Source of the DNA: Warburgia ugandensis
Lineage: Eukaryota > Streptophyta > Magnoliopsida > Canellales > Canellaceae
Assembly (NCBI GenBank): GCA_035236585.1
Contig: CP141130.1
Coordinates: forward strand, 78,439,944-78,503,943
Length of the DNA stretch: 64,000 nucleotides
Direction: 5' to 3'
A program made the position numbers and the translations under genes. How positions within the stretch are numbered: position 1 is the stretch's first letter; each line of letters opens with the position of its first letter. This document shows, piece after piece, positions 22,693 through 34,936 of the stretch. Below the pieces are notes generated by a model, which saw nothing but the letters and a program-made list of their open reading frames with translations, did not search any database and was not told the DNA's origin.

Positions 22693-24540
22693 TATGTATA
22701 ACTAGAATTGTAATATAAACTGCATCTTATCAATTTCATTTATAAATATACAGCACAATGCAATTATATGATTGATGCAAATACTTTTAAAGCAAAATTA
22801 GTCAGCCACGCACCACACACTAAAAGTACTAGTGGAGCTCACTTGTTCATTTATCCTAATCATTGATTTACTAGAATTTTCTTATAATATCTTGTTCACC
22901 AAAATTTTGACAATTCTAAGCCTTTGATTTGCAGTAGCTCCTACTATGAATTTATTTTATTTTTTTTGTACAGCAAAAATTTACAAAGCAAATCGTTTGC
23001 TAACAAGTACAAATATAAGCACCCATCATATAAGAGCTGTAATATCTGCATAATATATGAAGGTGAAGAAGTTAAAACTGATTACGCGAGAGAGAGAGAG
23101 AGAGAGAGAGAGACGAAGTCTGTTTAGTATGACTAGTTATATGTTCTTGCCCATAGATTTCGTCGTGCTTGAAGTAGTAGTAGACCAGTTCTTTGCCCTA
23201 CTTATCGTTTCAAACATGCCAATGTCTAGGTTTGACTGCTGCGCTCATTTCCTTGGCCTGTCCCAAGAGACCATTAGGTAGTTGAGTATTGGTTGGCGAC
23301 CGCTTCCCTACTCCTATATATCTTTGTCATTTGTTCGTCCTCTCATTTCCTTGTCTTGGTTGGCAAAACAAACACTTTTTGCCCACAAATTATGTAGATC
23401 GTTGAAGAATATTTTATGGCCTTTGGAGTGACGAATTCCATAAAGGCCAAGACTAGTAGAAGAAAACTAGGCCTGCCACCACCTACAAAAACTGCGGGCT
23501 TTTATATTGCAGATTGATAACCTTCTTCACTCCCCCTAACACTAAAATACAACTTGCCGGCTTGCCAACATGAGAACGCAATGTTTGGAGATTGCATGAG
23601 TGTTAATATTTTTTAGAGTAAATGTCAATTTCACTCCTACAATGATGATTTAATTTCTTTGCTCCACAAAGGAGATTTAGCAGCTCCCACACTGCTCTGT
23701 TTGTGCCCATGTTGAGTATCATTTGTATGTATTGGTTCTTATTGTCCATATTAATTTGAACGTATATAAAAGTCAGTATTTTTTCGGCTCCATGGTGGAG
23801 CCAGGAATTTAAGTCAATGGGGTCTTATGACAATGATAAGCGTCCTGGTAAGAGTAAGTGCTCATGGCTATGCAAAGAAGTCAATGTCACATTTCTCGTA
23901 TATAGTGATTTATTTTTAATAATCTAAACCAATTATCTTGTTTGGAATCCTTGGATAGGCTGGACACCAAAGTTCAAGACTAACGGATGCTTGTAACCTA
24001 AGTTATAGATGTGAAAGATTAAAACCAATGATATTTTTAACTTTTTTCAAAGGTAAAAAATAAGTGGGTCAAATTATCCAAATGAAGTAAATTTTCATGG
24101 ATCACCTATTTTGGAGATGCAGAACAAGATAAGTAGATTAGATATTTTAAAAGAATTCAGCATCCATGAAAAAGTGGAGCATTGACTTCTTTGCATGTCC
24201 ATGAGCTCCGACTTTTACCGAGGTCTCTTAAAGATAAATACATAAATATATCTTAATAAGTAAAAAATGCATTTAAATATAATAATATATTGAAATAATG
24301 TTCCCATGTCTTTACAATGTTTACAAAATATGAAACCTTTTATAGAGAGTAAAAAAATCTAATACTAAAGCTTATACAACTTATAACTGAGACATTTTGG
24401 CAATATATTGAAAACAAAAATTTATAAATAGTTTAGTGGGGTCCTTTTCAAGTGGTTTCTATTTATAAACTAAATAATTATTGAATTTTATTTTATTTTT
24501 TAATTTAGAGTGGGGCCCCACTCCTATATGCATGCATCTA
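22693..24540. other. Intergenic sequence, no gene seen
   Basis: AT-rich sequence with a (GA)n tract at 23,090-23,113. No frame resembles a known protein, and the short ORFs here run through the microsatellite. Confidence 0.4.
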
Positions 24541-24544
24541 CCCA

Positions 24545-24700
24545 CGAGGATAGTTGTTTGTGACCAACTCAACATCCCCTTGAATATATTTGGTAGCAAG
24601 TTCAAGTCACCACTTTCCTTTTGGTGGGGGATTAAATTTGGGAGAGTGTGAGTTGTTTGCTTTGCAATTCATCACTTATACCCAGAAAAAAATCTAGAGT
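24545..24700 (+). mobile_element. Third SINE-like repeat family, copy 1
   Basis: It contains TTGGTAGCAAGTTCAAGTCA (box B-like) followed by CCACTTTCCTTT, GGGAGAGTGTGAGTTGTTTG and CTTTGCAATTCATCACTTAT before an A-rich end. The same order of blocks recurs at 27,415-27,570 and 35,500-35,670. Three copies with an A-rich end and a tRNA-like internal box suggest a SINE family that I cannot name. Confidence 0.4.
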
Positions 24701-24868
24701 ATTTTATTTTACTTTCTTTCTTTTTTTTAGCCTTTGTGGCTTACCCTTATATACATTTTGAAAAAGGAAAATACTAATTCCATGAATGACTTTACTATTT
24801 TCACAAATCTTGAATTGAAAAACAATAGAATAAATAATTTGTCTCATTTACTATTGGGTGACAATTTT

Positions 24869-24869
<1 letters not shown>

Positions 24870-24900
<31 letters not shown>
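24870..24900 (+). repeat. (CT)n microsatellite
   Basis: About fifteen TC units in otherwise unremarkable AT-rich DNA. Confidence 0.95.
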
Positions 24901-24902
<2 letters not shown>

Positions 24903-26022
24903 AAAAGATCAAGTTAGGCACTAAAATTGACATCCCAATCATAGAAGTATGGAAGAAATTGTGTCCTTAGGGAAGGAGATGGGGTTGGCTTAAAGTTGGT
25001 TAGGGGTATAATGAGGATCTAATAGGGGAAAAAGAACTCCAGCATGTATGGATCTATTCTAAACCAAATACAAAAGTGATTATGGGGTTTATGGTCAAGA
25101 CTAACAAGATGAACAAAAATCTTTGTAAAGTGGGTAGGAAAGAAGTTTAGAAGAAGATTGAGATAAATCTGGAAGTTAGCTTTAGGATGTCCACTAAACA
25201 ATTTGTGCATTCTATTTCTTGGTCAAGTTCTTGTTAGATGCCAATATTAAAATGAGGGTGAAAGATTGAAAGAAGAGTAGAAGACAAAAGGCATGAAAGG
25301 GAAAGTGAGACAATTGGTTTGATCAATTATTGAAGACTAAAGAATTGAAAAGTCTACATTATAACATAATTTGATTGTTGTAAATGATAATTTACATTAA
25401 CTGCAAATGATCACTTGCATGATACTTTGAATAAGAAAGAGAGCTATTGTCTTCATCAATGCATCAAAGTATGCTAGTCTTGATTCATCACCAGCATTCT
25501 CAGGTCATGGTTGAAGAGCATCAATTCCCAAGAGTGGTTTTCTTGCTATAGAAAGAAATTATTTACATAATTTTCCTGCTTTTCCAAGACACAAGTCATG
25601 GTAGTAGCATTCTCTTTAAAAAATTATATTATCCCAAATTGACACACCAATCGGATCAAGCTGATCTGAGAACATTGTTCAATGTGAGGTACTACACAAA
25701 CTAATATATACAATGCTTAGTGCCAACAAATTTGGCTCTTGTGGTTTGAAAACACCCACTATCCGTCCTTACGAGGAAATAGGCCATTATTTTATGCTAA
25801 AGAATCTTACACGTGATTTTAGAAAGCATGGTGGTAGTTGCTTATTCTAAACTCAACTTTCCTAAGTTGTTTTAACTTGGATGAGAGAGAGAGATGACAT
25901 ATAATTGTTTCTTATATAATGGTTTCTCCTCTTGGTTGCTTTGTCCTTTGGCTAGATAAGCTCAAGTAAGAAAGTTAAGAAGAGAGTTCCTCCTTGATAG
26001 TTTTACCTTTTTAGGAGAAAGA

Positions 26023-26023
<1 letters not shown>
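24901..26023. other. Intergenic sequence, no gene seen
   Basis: AT-rich sequence; the longest open frames (around 60 codons) have no recognisable similarity. Confidence 0.4.

Positions 26024-26110
<87 letters not shown>
26024..26110 (+). repeat. (TAA)n microsatellite, about 29 units
   Basis: An uninterrupted trinucleotide array of about 87 bases. Its length and purity make it likely to be polymorphic. Confidence 0.98.
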
Positions 26111-26859
26111 TCTACTTCAAGCCTCTATCTACTATTTTCTCATCATTCAGGGTATTTCAAGGTGAGAGATTTATACTTCGATTCTTGTTATTCCAAGAGG
26201 TATTCCTTTTGATATTCGCATTCCTCTAGGGTTGCTAGAGGAGACTTTTATAAGGCCATTATTTCTTAGTCGATATTTTGTTGGACTAGGTCCCATGGTT
26301 TTTCCTTCTCCAAAGGGTTTTTTCACGTAAATGTTTTGATAGTCTTGATCTTGATTAGCTACTTTAACTTGTGTTTCCTGCATACTAGTTCTATACTGTT
26401 ATTTGTAGATGTTTCATTGATTTGACCATGGAGGAAAAACATCTATGGTTTCCCAATACTCTGTAGGATGTTATATCGACCCATTCCTTAGTAATGTATC
26501 ATTTATTAGGTCATTTTCTCTTCTTTTTTGGTTGAAAGGTACTAAAATAATATCAAAACGATGATTAAGAAGATAGATGAAATTACACAATCGAAAGGGT
26601 CATAAACTTGAACAACTTAAAGCTTGAAAGAGGTTCAATCTACATTATTAGCCACGAGAATTTTCCAAAGTTCATAAGCACCTAAGGAGAAATTGATTCA
26701 TTAAATAAACTAGTAGCAACAACTACAAAATTACAAAAACTCAAAAGATAGACCAACACCAAAAATCATTTGACTACAAGGATTATTCTCTCCTTTGATC
26801 TTGAAATCAAGCTAGTCATCAAGCATTTCCAACCTCTATCACTGATATTCATAAGGCTT

Positions 26860-27200
26860 GAGTTTATGCTACTTCCTTAGCCAATCCATTAGCCTCATTG
26901 TTAGCTGAGCAAGGAATAAGAGAGACCATGAAATCGCATCCCTAAGACTATCTTGAATTTCATTTATAAAAGCCTATGAACAACCACAGTGATACAACTT
27001 GAGAATCATTTTGATGATAATATTGACACTTGTAAATCTCTCCAAAAGAAGAATTAAAGTTTTCATAGCTATTATTTCACCTTCAATAGCTTGTTTATTC
27101 ACAATGAGCCTACAAATTCCAACAAAGGTTAGATTTAGTCTATCTCTAATTAAACCACCAATACCTACCCTTGATGATTCTCTACGACAAGACCCATCTT
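26860..27200 (-). pseudogene. Possible RNase H relic of an L1-type LINE
   Basis: The minus strand, read with two stop codons, begins with a DGSCR motif followed by GGLIRD, then GEIIAMKTLILLLER, a pattern typical of the RNase H domain at the end of plant L1-type reverse transcriptases (catalytic D in DGS, E in the GEI/AEL block). No reverse transcriptase is visible next to it, so this would be an isolated, decayed 3' piece. Similarity is judged by eye only. Confidence 0.4.
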
Positions 27201-27414
27201 AGGTCAATTTTAACTAGTCTTGTTGATGTTTTCCCTACCTCTTGATCTCATTATTTTGTTAGATCATTAACTACTTTAAAAAATATGTACAAGTGACTTT
27301 TCACATTCTTATTGGTTATTCCAATTTTGAAAATAAATACTATTTTCAAGATAGATCTTCATGGAAGATTGTGATAAAACAATGTGCAACTTTTACTCTA
27401 GAATAGAACTTATA

Positions 27415-27570
27415 TGTTATAGGTTATCCTATAATCAACCTTTTGATGCTAGGTTGTGAGTTCAAGATCAACACCCTCCATCCCATTACAGATTGATATA
27501 TAGATCTAGGAGAATGTGTGAGTGGTTTCTTTTGTAATTATTTGCTTATAACACACACAAAGAAAGAAAA
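27415..27570 (+). mobile_element. Third SINE-like repeat family, copy 2
   Basis: Blocks TTGTGAGTTCAAGATCAACA, GAGAATGTGTGAGTGGTTTC and TTTTGTAATTATTTGCTTAT follow in the same order as at 24,545-24,700, ending in an A-rich tail (AAAGAAAGAAAAAGAAAA). Confidence 0.4.
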
Positions 27571-27949
27571 AGAAAACTCCTATAATCAACCTACCTTGAC
27601 ATGTTTTAACTTGACAATTGAAGAAAGTCACAACCAAATAGTTGCACAACAAGGAGTCTCTCATCTTAGTGACCAGGATTCATGATTGCACATGCGCAAT
27701 GTGTCTACCATTCACAAAAAGAATATAAGTATCTCAAGAATATGAAATGTAAAAAAATATTTGGTCAATGACTTACCAATTGCATATTCCAGTTAAACGA
27801 GACTTAGAAGACATAGATATTGCCACAGCATAGGGCGTAGCTAATAAGACCGACTTACTACATGTGCACAAGATGCTTCCACAATTAGGGATAATCATAT
27901 ATTTAGTTCCTTTCGATCCTAAATAAGCCCATATGTAGGAAAACTTATT

Positions 27950-28149
27950 CATGGATGGCTATTATGTATTGTACCAAGCAGCCTCTTTGAAAGGACTGGG
28001 TCCCAACAATACATATATCGTCCGCTTTAGCCAAAGTCTTATGGTTTTACTCTTCCCCATAAGAAAAATATATATGCACTAAAAGAAATATACAAGCCTT
28101 ATAACTAGCCCAAACTTCTTTTTTCAAGGGAACGTGGGACTAAACTCTT
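27950..28149 (+). repeat. Unnamed dispersed repeat, left part (interrupted by Copia)
   Basis: This stretch matches 34,545-34,690 in order: CTTTAGCCAAAG, CTCTTCCCCATA, ATACAAGCCTTATAA and GTGGGACTAA. Its continuation appears on the other side of the Copia element at 34,363-34,440 (ATCACCTAAAGCCTACTATC, then CCCACCAAGACTGCTC). So the Copia element landed inside one copy of a repeat whose second copy lies directly downstream. The family is unknown to me. Confidence 0.65.
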
Positions 28150-29742
28150 AGGATTGATAGTTGCAATGCATAATAACAGGGGCAGAATCAGCCTACACTC
28201 TTATCATTATTGTAATATCCTAAATTGAAAGCATTTAATTTATTTCCTTCATTGCAGCCTTGCAAACTCTATATAAGGCTACTTAATTATAGGTAGCAAA
28301 TCACTTAGAAATCTCTCATTGTTTCATTATGGTATCAAAGTAGAAGATCCTTTGATCTCCTTCCTCTCCAAAACTTTCTCTCGATAATTGATCCTGAGTT
28401 GTTGTCGTTGTTGTTGTTGTATGCTTTAAGGCTAGGAACCGTAAACCTGACTTGGTTCCCAGAAAACCTTTCTCTATACAAGTCTGTTAGATCCATCCGT
28501 TGGCTCCCAAGGGTCTATCTGAACCCGTTGTCTTCTTCTCTCCTTACTCCTTATTTCCTCATCCTTCGTTGATAAACCTTTGCAAGAAACTCTAGTCACT
28601 GATTATCACCCTGCTCCTTTGTTCAATATCTCTCATCGAAGAAAATAAGAACACCATCTTACATTTGTCCTGCTGAAATTGCTTCCACATCCCCTGCCCT
28701 CTTCTTGTCAGTATCACCTCCCTGTTCTTCCTTAATATCTTCTTTGGCGATAGGGATTGAAACCCCAAAACCCTGCATCTATCTTGCCGATAATAAAACA
28801 TACGGTGACAGAGCAACTGGCATTCACCAATCCAACATCTTTCAGACAGATTTTGAAGGGGTTAGGCTGTGTGCATCACCAGCCACCGTTAAGGCCAAAA
28901 AAATATATATCAACATTGACCCCGCTTCCAACCTTCTACTCATTTCCAAATTCTATCACAAATTTTCTTCAGCATCACAGTTCAATTTACCACATTCCAC
29001 TGAATCTGCATCATCATCACTGTAGAACCCCCTCTCTCAGTTCTAAACCTTCAATCCCTCCTCTCTTGAAACCAATCTTTCGTTGTTGAATCAGACCAGA
29101 TTGTAGCCATTTCAAACTAATTTCTCACTTCAAATCATCGCTATCTTGGTCAAAAGCAGGAACACCATTAACGGCCTTATTCTACCTCTACTTACTCTGC
29201 CTTCATCGCTGCTTTACTTCCCTAGAAATTTCTTGGAATAGATGTTTGCTATTGTTTCATAAGGATCACACCAATAGCCAACCACCACATCTGCAATCGG
29301 CAATCGGTTGGAGTTCTCTTTGCCACTGAAAAACATCAGATCTGCAAAGATTTGCCAAACACTTTGCTGCTGAAATTCAGATTTCCACAAAAAAAAAGAA
29401 GGAAAAATCGATAGCAGTGTCTTAGTCACCCCAGACGCACTATCCATCTCACCTCTGTCTTCTTCCCCAATTGGCACCTTCGACTCCCCGTCTGGACCAG
29501 CAGTAGTAATCGCCTCCCTTCTCACGTCAATAGGAAAATTAGGGTTAACAGACCCTTCCATTGTACTACTGACACCCAATGTGTTATAACTGACCACTCT
29601 ACTATCTTCTTCTGACACCCCCTACATTTGTCCTATCCATCTTAATCACCTCACCCTGTGTTTATAACTGCCAGCGCTTTTGCTTCGTCCTCAAGCTTAA
29701 ATATTTTTTTTCTTCTTTTTTCTCCTCCAAAAAAAATTCATC

Positions 29743-30456
29743 ATGGCTTCCTCTTCCTCAACCACAAATACACTACTTGTTCCCTCCACTAAAAACCACA
29801 CTGGTCTCACTCAATACAACCACTCAAATTTCATTTAAACTATCAAAAGGGAGTAACTATGCTTCATGGAAGTCACTGTTTACAAACCTGTTAGGGGGGT
29901 ATGACCTTCTAGGATATATGGATGGTTCTCTTCCACCTCCAACAAAAAAAATTAGAGATTTCAAAGGCAATGAAATCAACAATCCACAATATCGACTATG
30001 GATGCGTCAAGACCGCTTGGTACTTTTAGGGATTCAAACCTCTGTGAATAGCTTTATTGCTCATCTCATCACATCACGCAACACCTCTACAGAGGCATGG
30101 ATGAAACTACATACCTCATTTCCAAGTAAGTCTAGTACTCGAATGCTCACTCTTTTGGCTACATTAATGAAAACTAAATAGGGGGGAACTTCTATCTTCG
30201 ACTACATGCAAACGATGAAAAGCATCATTGATGCTTTAATAACGATTGGGCACCCTCTTAGCGATGAAGAAATAGTGGCTCATGTTTTGAATGGCTTAAG
30301 CAATGACTTTAAAGAACTAATCGTCACTATTAGAGCTCGAGATAATTTGCTGACATTTGAAGAACTATATGACAAATTCGTTGATCATGAAACTTATATC
30401 AAAAGAGAAGAATATAGGCAACCTATCGAAATTCCATCACTACCCAATACAATCAG
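29743..30456 (+). pseudogene. Copia gag (UBN2-type), broken
   Basis: A short start MASSSSTTNT runs into a stop; the homologous core continues in another frame from about 29,825 (SKGSNYASWK, then LWMRQDRLVLLGI). A TAG at 30,179 interrupts it, after which DYMQTMKSIIDAL and HVLNGLSNDFKEL continue in the next open frame. This is the Copia-type gag polypeptide (UBN2) that packages the element RNA. One frameshift and one stop make it non-functional. Confidence 0.85.
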
Positions 30457-31034
30457 ATGACAAACAAAAAGGACACGACAAACAATCAAGTGGCTGCAGA
30501 GGACAAAGTAGCAATAGTATTACACATGAAAATTCTCAACAACATCACAATCAACATCGTTATTTTTTACCGTTACAAGGTAACAATCTCTTCAATCAAC
30601 CAGAACAACAATGGCGATCCACTTTTGGCCATGGCAAAACCAAATTTGTTTGCCAACTGTGTGACAAACCAGGACATTCAACCAAGAATTATAGATCTCA
30701 TCCTAAGCCACAAGCAAATTTCATCGGCAGTGATCATGCAACATACAACAACAATTGGGTTATGGATTTTGGTGCCTCACATCATATGACATATTATCTT
30801 CAAAATCTATCAATTTACTCTGAATGTGGTGGTAATGAAGACATCATGGTTGGCGATGGTAATAACATTCCAATATCTCATATAGGTTCCACTTCACTTC
30901 ATTCACCTACTCTCACTTTTACGCTTAATAATGTTTTGTGTGCACCCAAATTTAAAACCAATCTTCTCCTTGTCTCTCAATTTTGTAAACAGAATAATAC
31001 GTCTATAAAATTTTTCCTAACATGTTTCTTGTGA
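30450..31034 (+). pseudogene. Copia gag zinc knuckle and protease, with altered key residues
   Basis: The frame carries CQLCDKPGHSTKNY near 30,655-30,690: a CCHC knuckle in which the last Cys is Tyr. WVMDFGASHHMT follows at about 30,753-30,790, where the catalytic D-S/T-G-A of the protease reads DFGA. A typical GAG-pre-integrase lead (VLCAPKFKTNLLLVSQ) comes next and then the frame is lost. The changes at the zinc ligand and beside the catalytic Asp suggest both functions are dead. Confidence 0.85.
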
Positions 31035-32480
31035 AGGATTTGAATACGGGGGCATCCTTGGTTTAAGGCCAAAGTAGAGGAAACATTTATGAATGGCCAT
31101 CATTACCAACATTCCATCATCACTCGCCAACTGCACTCTCCGTCTTTACTACTACCACTACAAACATCTAGCATCAACAACTGGGTTATCCTTCATCTTC
31201 AGTTTAGAATAAAACTATTACTCGCTTTAATTTACCCATTTCAAAGTCTCAATCAGTCAACTCATACTGTGAGTCATGCCTATATAATAAAAGTCACAAA
31301 CTTCCCTTCAATAATTCCGCAATGATATGTACTAAACCTCTTAAAGGCATTTACACTAATGTTTGAGGACCAACACCCGTTTCCTCTTTTGATCATTTTC
31401 GGTTTTACATCATTTTTGTAGGCCATTTCACAAAATACACATGATTATACCCTCTCAAAGCCAAATTTGATCTACTTTTAATTTTTGAACAATTTAAAAA
31501 GTTAGTGGAGAACTTTTTCAAAACTAAAATTCAAATAGTTTATTCAAATGGTGGTGGAGAATACACGAGTTTATCTCATTCTCTTTCTTAACATGGTATT
31601 CAACACTTACAATCACCTCCATATACTCCTAAACATGTAGGATCAATTGAACGTAAACACAAACATGTTGTTGAAATAGGACTTACCTTACTCCATCAAG
31701 CTTCTCTACCCCTTTGATTCTAGACAACAGACTTTCAAACTGCTACTTATTTAATAAATTGATTTATCACTCCCATACTACATTCTCAATCACCCTTTGA
31801 AAAAATATTTCACTAAAAACCAAAATTTCAAAAATTAAAGGTATTTGAATGTTTATGCTTTCCTTGGTTACGACCTTACTCAAATCATAAACTGGAACCT
31901 CGCTCCTAATCCTATACTTTTCTAAGATATTCTTTACAACATCATGCATTCAAATGTTATAACTCTCAATCACAAAAAGTCTTTCTCTCTAGGCATGTTT
32001 AATTTATCGAGTCCATCTTTCCATTTAAACATCTTTCTCAACATGAGTCACATGTCAACAAAACTACACTTCATGAATGGGACAGGTTGACTTCTACATC
32101 CCCATCCATAATTGAATTTGATTCATCTAATAACAATGTTCCAATTTCTCCTCACTCTATTACTATCTCCAACACACCAATTCTTACTAACCTTAAGCAA
32201 CTTCCTTATTCAATAACCCCCTCACACATTATTCCCTACCCTTCTCCTCAATTATCTAATCATGAGAACTCTTATGCCACATCTAGCTCCTTAAGTGCAC
32301 AATCACTCTCCAATATTGTCGATGACAATAATTGATTCAACCAAGCATCCTCTACTTTTGTTGCGACAAAGGAAACTTCTTCACAAGTATGTCCTTCACC
32401 TCCATCTCTTACATTCCCATCACGCACCCCAATTAGAATAGTTGTTTCCCATTCAACAAATAACATTTTCAAACCTCGCA
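31035..32480 (+). pseudogene. Copia integrase region, heavily eroded
   Basis: Only fragments are readable in alternating frames: the pre-integrase start near 31,040, a segment resembling HFRFYIIFVGHFTKYTW around 31,395-31,445, and a run near 31,600-31,680 where the core domain would continue. The three catalytic acidic residues cannot all be placed. The rest, up to the reverse transcriptase, is low-complexity Ser/Thr/Pro-rich linker. Confidence 0.6.
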
Positions 32481-32549
32481 AAATGCTCAACCTCAATACT
32501 ACCTTTCAAATAGAGACCTCCTCTTATGAACCAACCAGTGTATCTCAAG

Positions 32550-34070
32550 CCCCAAAATATCCACACTGGCACAAAGCTTTGTGTGAGGAATAAGATGCTC
32601 TCATTCATAACAAAACCTGGACCCTTGTTCCACCCGATCGCACACAAAATATTATTGGTTGTAAGTCGGTCTTTTGGATTAAATGAAACCCAAATGAAAC
32701 CATTGCACGGTACAAAGCACGTCTTGTTGCAAAAGAATTTCACCAGAGACCGAATGTGGACTTCACTAAGACCTTCAGCCTAGTTGTACAGTAGGCGACA
32801 ATTTGATTAGTCCTGACTATTGTAGTCACTTCAGGATAGTCTCTTTGATAGTTAGACATCAATAATGCACTTTTACAAGGCTCTCTTACTAATAATGTTT
32901 TTATGCAGCAGCCTACGTGTGTTTCACTCATTCTCAATTTCCCAACTATGTGTGTAAATGAACAAAGCCATTTATGACCTTCGACAAGCACCATGAGCAT
33001 GGTATCAAGAACTATGAACATTTCTCCTGTCAAACAATTTCAGGAATTCACATTCAGACAACTCTCTCTTCATTAGAAAAGAAGACAAACAAATCACTTA
33101 CCTACTTGTCTATGTTGATGATATCATCGTCACTAACAACAACAACTCTGTCACACAAGCCTTCATAGATCAACTTGCCAGTTGATTCTCCTTAAAAGAT
33201 CTAGGTAACTTGCAGTATTTCGTGGGTGTTGAAGCTATACAAACTCCAAATGGCCTCTTTCTTTCTCAAAGCAAATACATCCCAGATCTATTACTCAAGA
33301 CGAAGATGATGGATGCTAAAGAAGTAAATACGCCACTGTCCTCTTCTGAAAAACTGCAACTTCACGATGGTATCCCCTCTACCAATGCCACAACTTACCA
33401 CCATGTTCTTGATTCCATACAGGATCTATCATTAACCAGGCTCGACATCTCTTTTGCAGTAAACAAACTATCTCAATTTATGCATAAACCTACAGCAAAT
33501 CATTGGATAGCAGTTAAACAAGTTCTTTGCTATCTCAAAGGATCCCAAAATCATGGCATCTTCATCCATAAAAACTCACCCATGACCATTCATAACTTTT
33601 TTGATGTAGATTGGGCTGGAAACCCTAATGATCATACTTCAACTATAGCATATGTGGTCTTCATTAGAGCTAATCCTATTAGTGGTAATCAAAGAAGCAA
33701 AAAACAATAGCAAGATCATCCCTCAAGGCTGAATATCAGGCTATAGCATCCACTACGGCTAAATTGAATTGGATCACCAACCTACTATGAGAACTTGGTA
33801 TGACACTACTAATAGTTCCGACTATATACTGTGATAATATTGGTGCAACCTACTTCTTTGCAAATTCAGTCTTTCACTCATGAATGAAACATATTGCAAT
33901 TGATTTTCACTTTGTCTGAGATCAACTAACTAAATGTCAACTTCGAGTGTCTCATTTACATACAATAGATCAACTTACAGATTCTCTCACAAAAGAACTT
34001 GTTCGTAAGCAATTTATTTCTCATAGGTCCGAGATTGGCATCCTTGATGGAAGCTCAATCTTGCTGGGGC
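32550..34070 (+). pseudogene. Copia reverse transcriptase and RNase H, broken
   Basis: The reverse transcriptase starts around 32,560 (WHKALCEE, NKTWTLVPPD), with ARYKARLVAKEF near 32,708 and the catalytic YVDD at 33,111-33,122. An open stretch at 33,210-33,710 covers the palm end and connection (YFVGVEAI, LDISFAVNKLSQFMHKP). RNase H follows with DVDWAGNPNDHTST near 33,603 and YCDNIGA near 33,830. Several stops lie between, so no full product is possible. Confidence 0.9.
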
Positions 34071-34544
34071 ATGATAAAGCATAATTGAAGGAGTAAATTC
34101 AATACACGATGATAAAGCATAGCTGAAGGAGAAAATTCAGCACACGTTCTTACCATAATTGCAATGCATAATCACAAGAGCATAATCAGCCTATACTCTC
34201 ACCATTATTGTGATATCCTGAATTGAAAGCATTTAATTTATTTCCTTCATTGCAGCCTTGCAAACTCTATATAAGGCTGCTTAATTGTATGTACCAAATC
34301 ACTTAGAAAATAATATCTTTCATTTCTATTGTTGTTTCTTCATTTCTCTCATTGTTTCATCAAGGATCACCTAAAGCCTACTATCCTTACTTTGGGACCA
34401 CCCACCAAGACTGCTCTTTAGGCTCCCTCTTCCCCCATTAAGGAACATGCATCCCCACATGTGACCATTCTTTGAGTCCACCGAGCAACCACGTGTGGTC
34501 TAGGCCAACCATCAAGAGGGGTCTGCCTCTAATACTAATCATAT

Positions 34545-34800
34545 CAATCCGGGTCCTAACAGTATATATATTATCTACTTTGGCCGAAGAACGATTTTGT
34601 TCTTCCCCATAGGGAAAACATGTATGTTCTAAAAGGGATACACAAGCCTTATAAACTAGTAATGTGGGACTAAGCTCTCAAGAACACCTGAAACCTACCA
34701 TCCTATAGCTCGCCATCCTTCCTTCAGGACAACCCACCGAGACCGCCCTCTAGGCTCCTTACAAACAATATATGTGCTATTGAGACCTAGGTCGTTACAC
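34545..34800 (+). repeat. Unnamed dispersed repeat, second copy
   Basis: This copy is uninterrupted: GGACTAAGCTCTCAAGAACA is followed directly by CCTGAAACCTACCATCC and CCCACCGAGACCGCCCTC. It shows what the site of the Copia insertion looked like before insertion. Confidence 0.65.
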
Positions 34801-34825
34801 CCGTAATGTCAAAACAATTGTCTAG

Positions 34826-34875
34826 CTTCTTCTTCTTCTTCTTCTTCTTCTTCTTCTTCTTCTTCTTCTTCTTCT

Positions 34876-34935
<60 letters not shown>
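34826..34935 (+). repeat. Compound (CTT)n-(CT)n microsatellite
   Basis: About eighteen CTT units (34,826-34,880) pass directly into about twenty-seven CT units (to 34,935): 110 bases of pure pyrimidine on this strand. Confidence 0.98.

Positions 34936-34936
<1 letters not shown>

Larger units (their letters stand above)
28150..34367 (+). mobile_element. Complete but defective Ty1/Copia retrotransposon
   Basis: LTRs: 28,155-28,329 (175 bp) and 34,153-34,362 (210 bp). They share the long block with GCATTTAATTTATTTCC and CTCTATATAAGGCT and end near GTTTCATYA; the right one has an extra stretch of about 33 bp. The 5-bp target duplication AGGAT lies at 28,150-28,154 and 34,363-34,367. The primer-binding site TGGTATCAAAGTAG (28,330) fits initiator Met-tRNA. 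A leader of about 1.4 kb precedes gag. Domain order is gag, zinc knuckle, protease, integrase, reverse transcriptase, RNase H, as in Copia. All parts carry stops or frameshifts, and the integrase is barely readable. The element is non-autonomous and old. Confidence 0.93.

Noticed and set aside
29214-29618. 134-codon minus-strand frame in the Copia leader
   Set aside because: It lies antisense between the primer-binding site and gag of the Copia element, with no recognisable domain.
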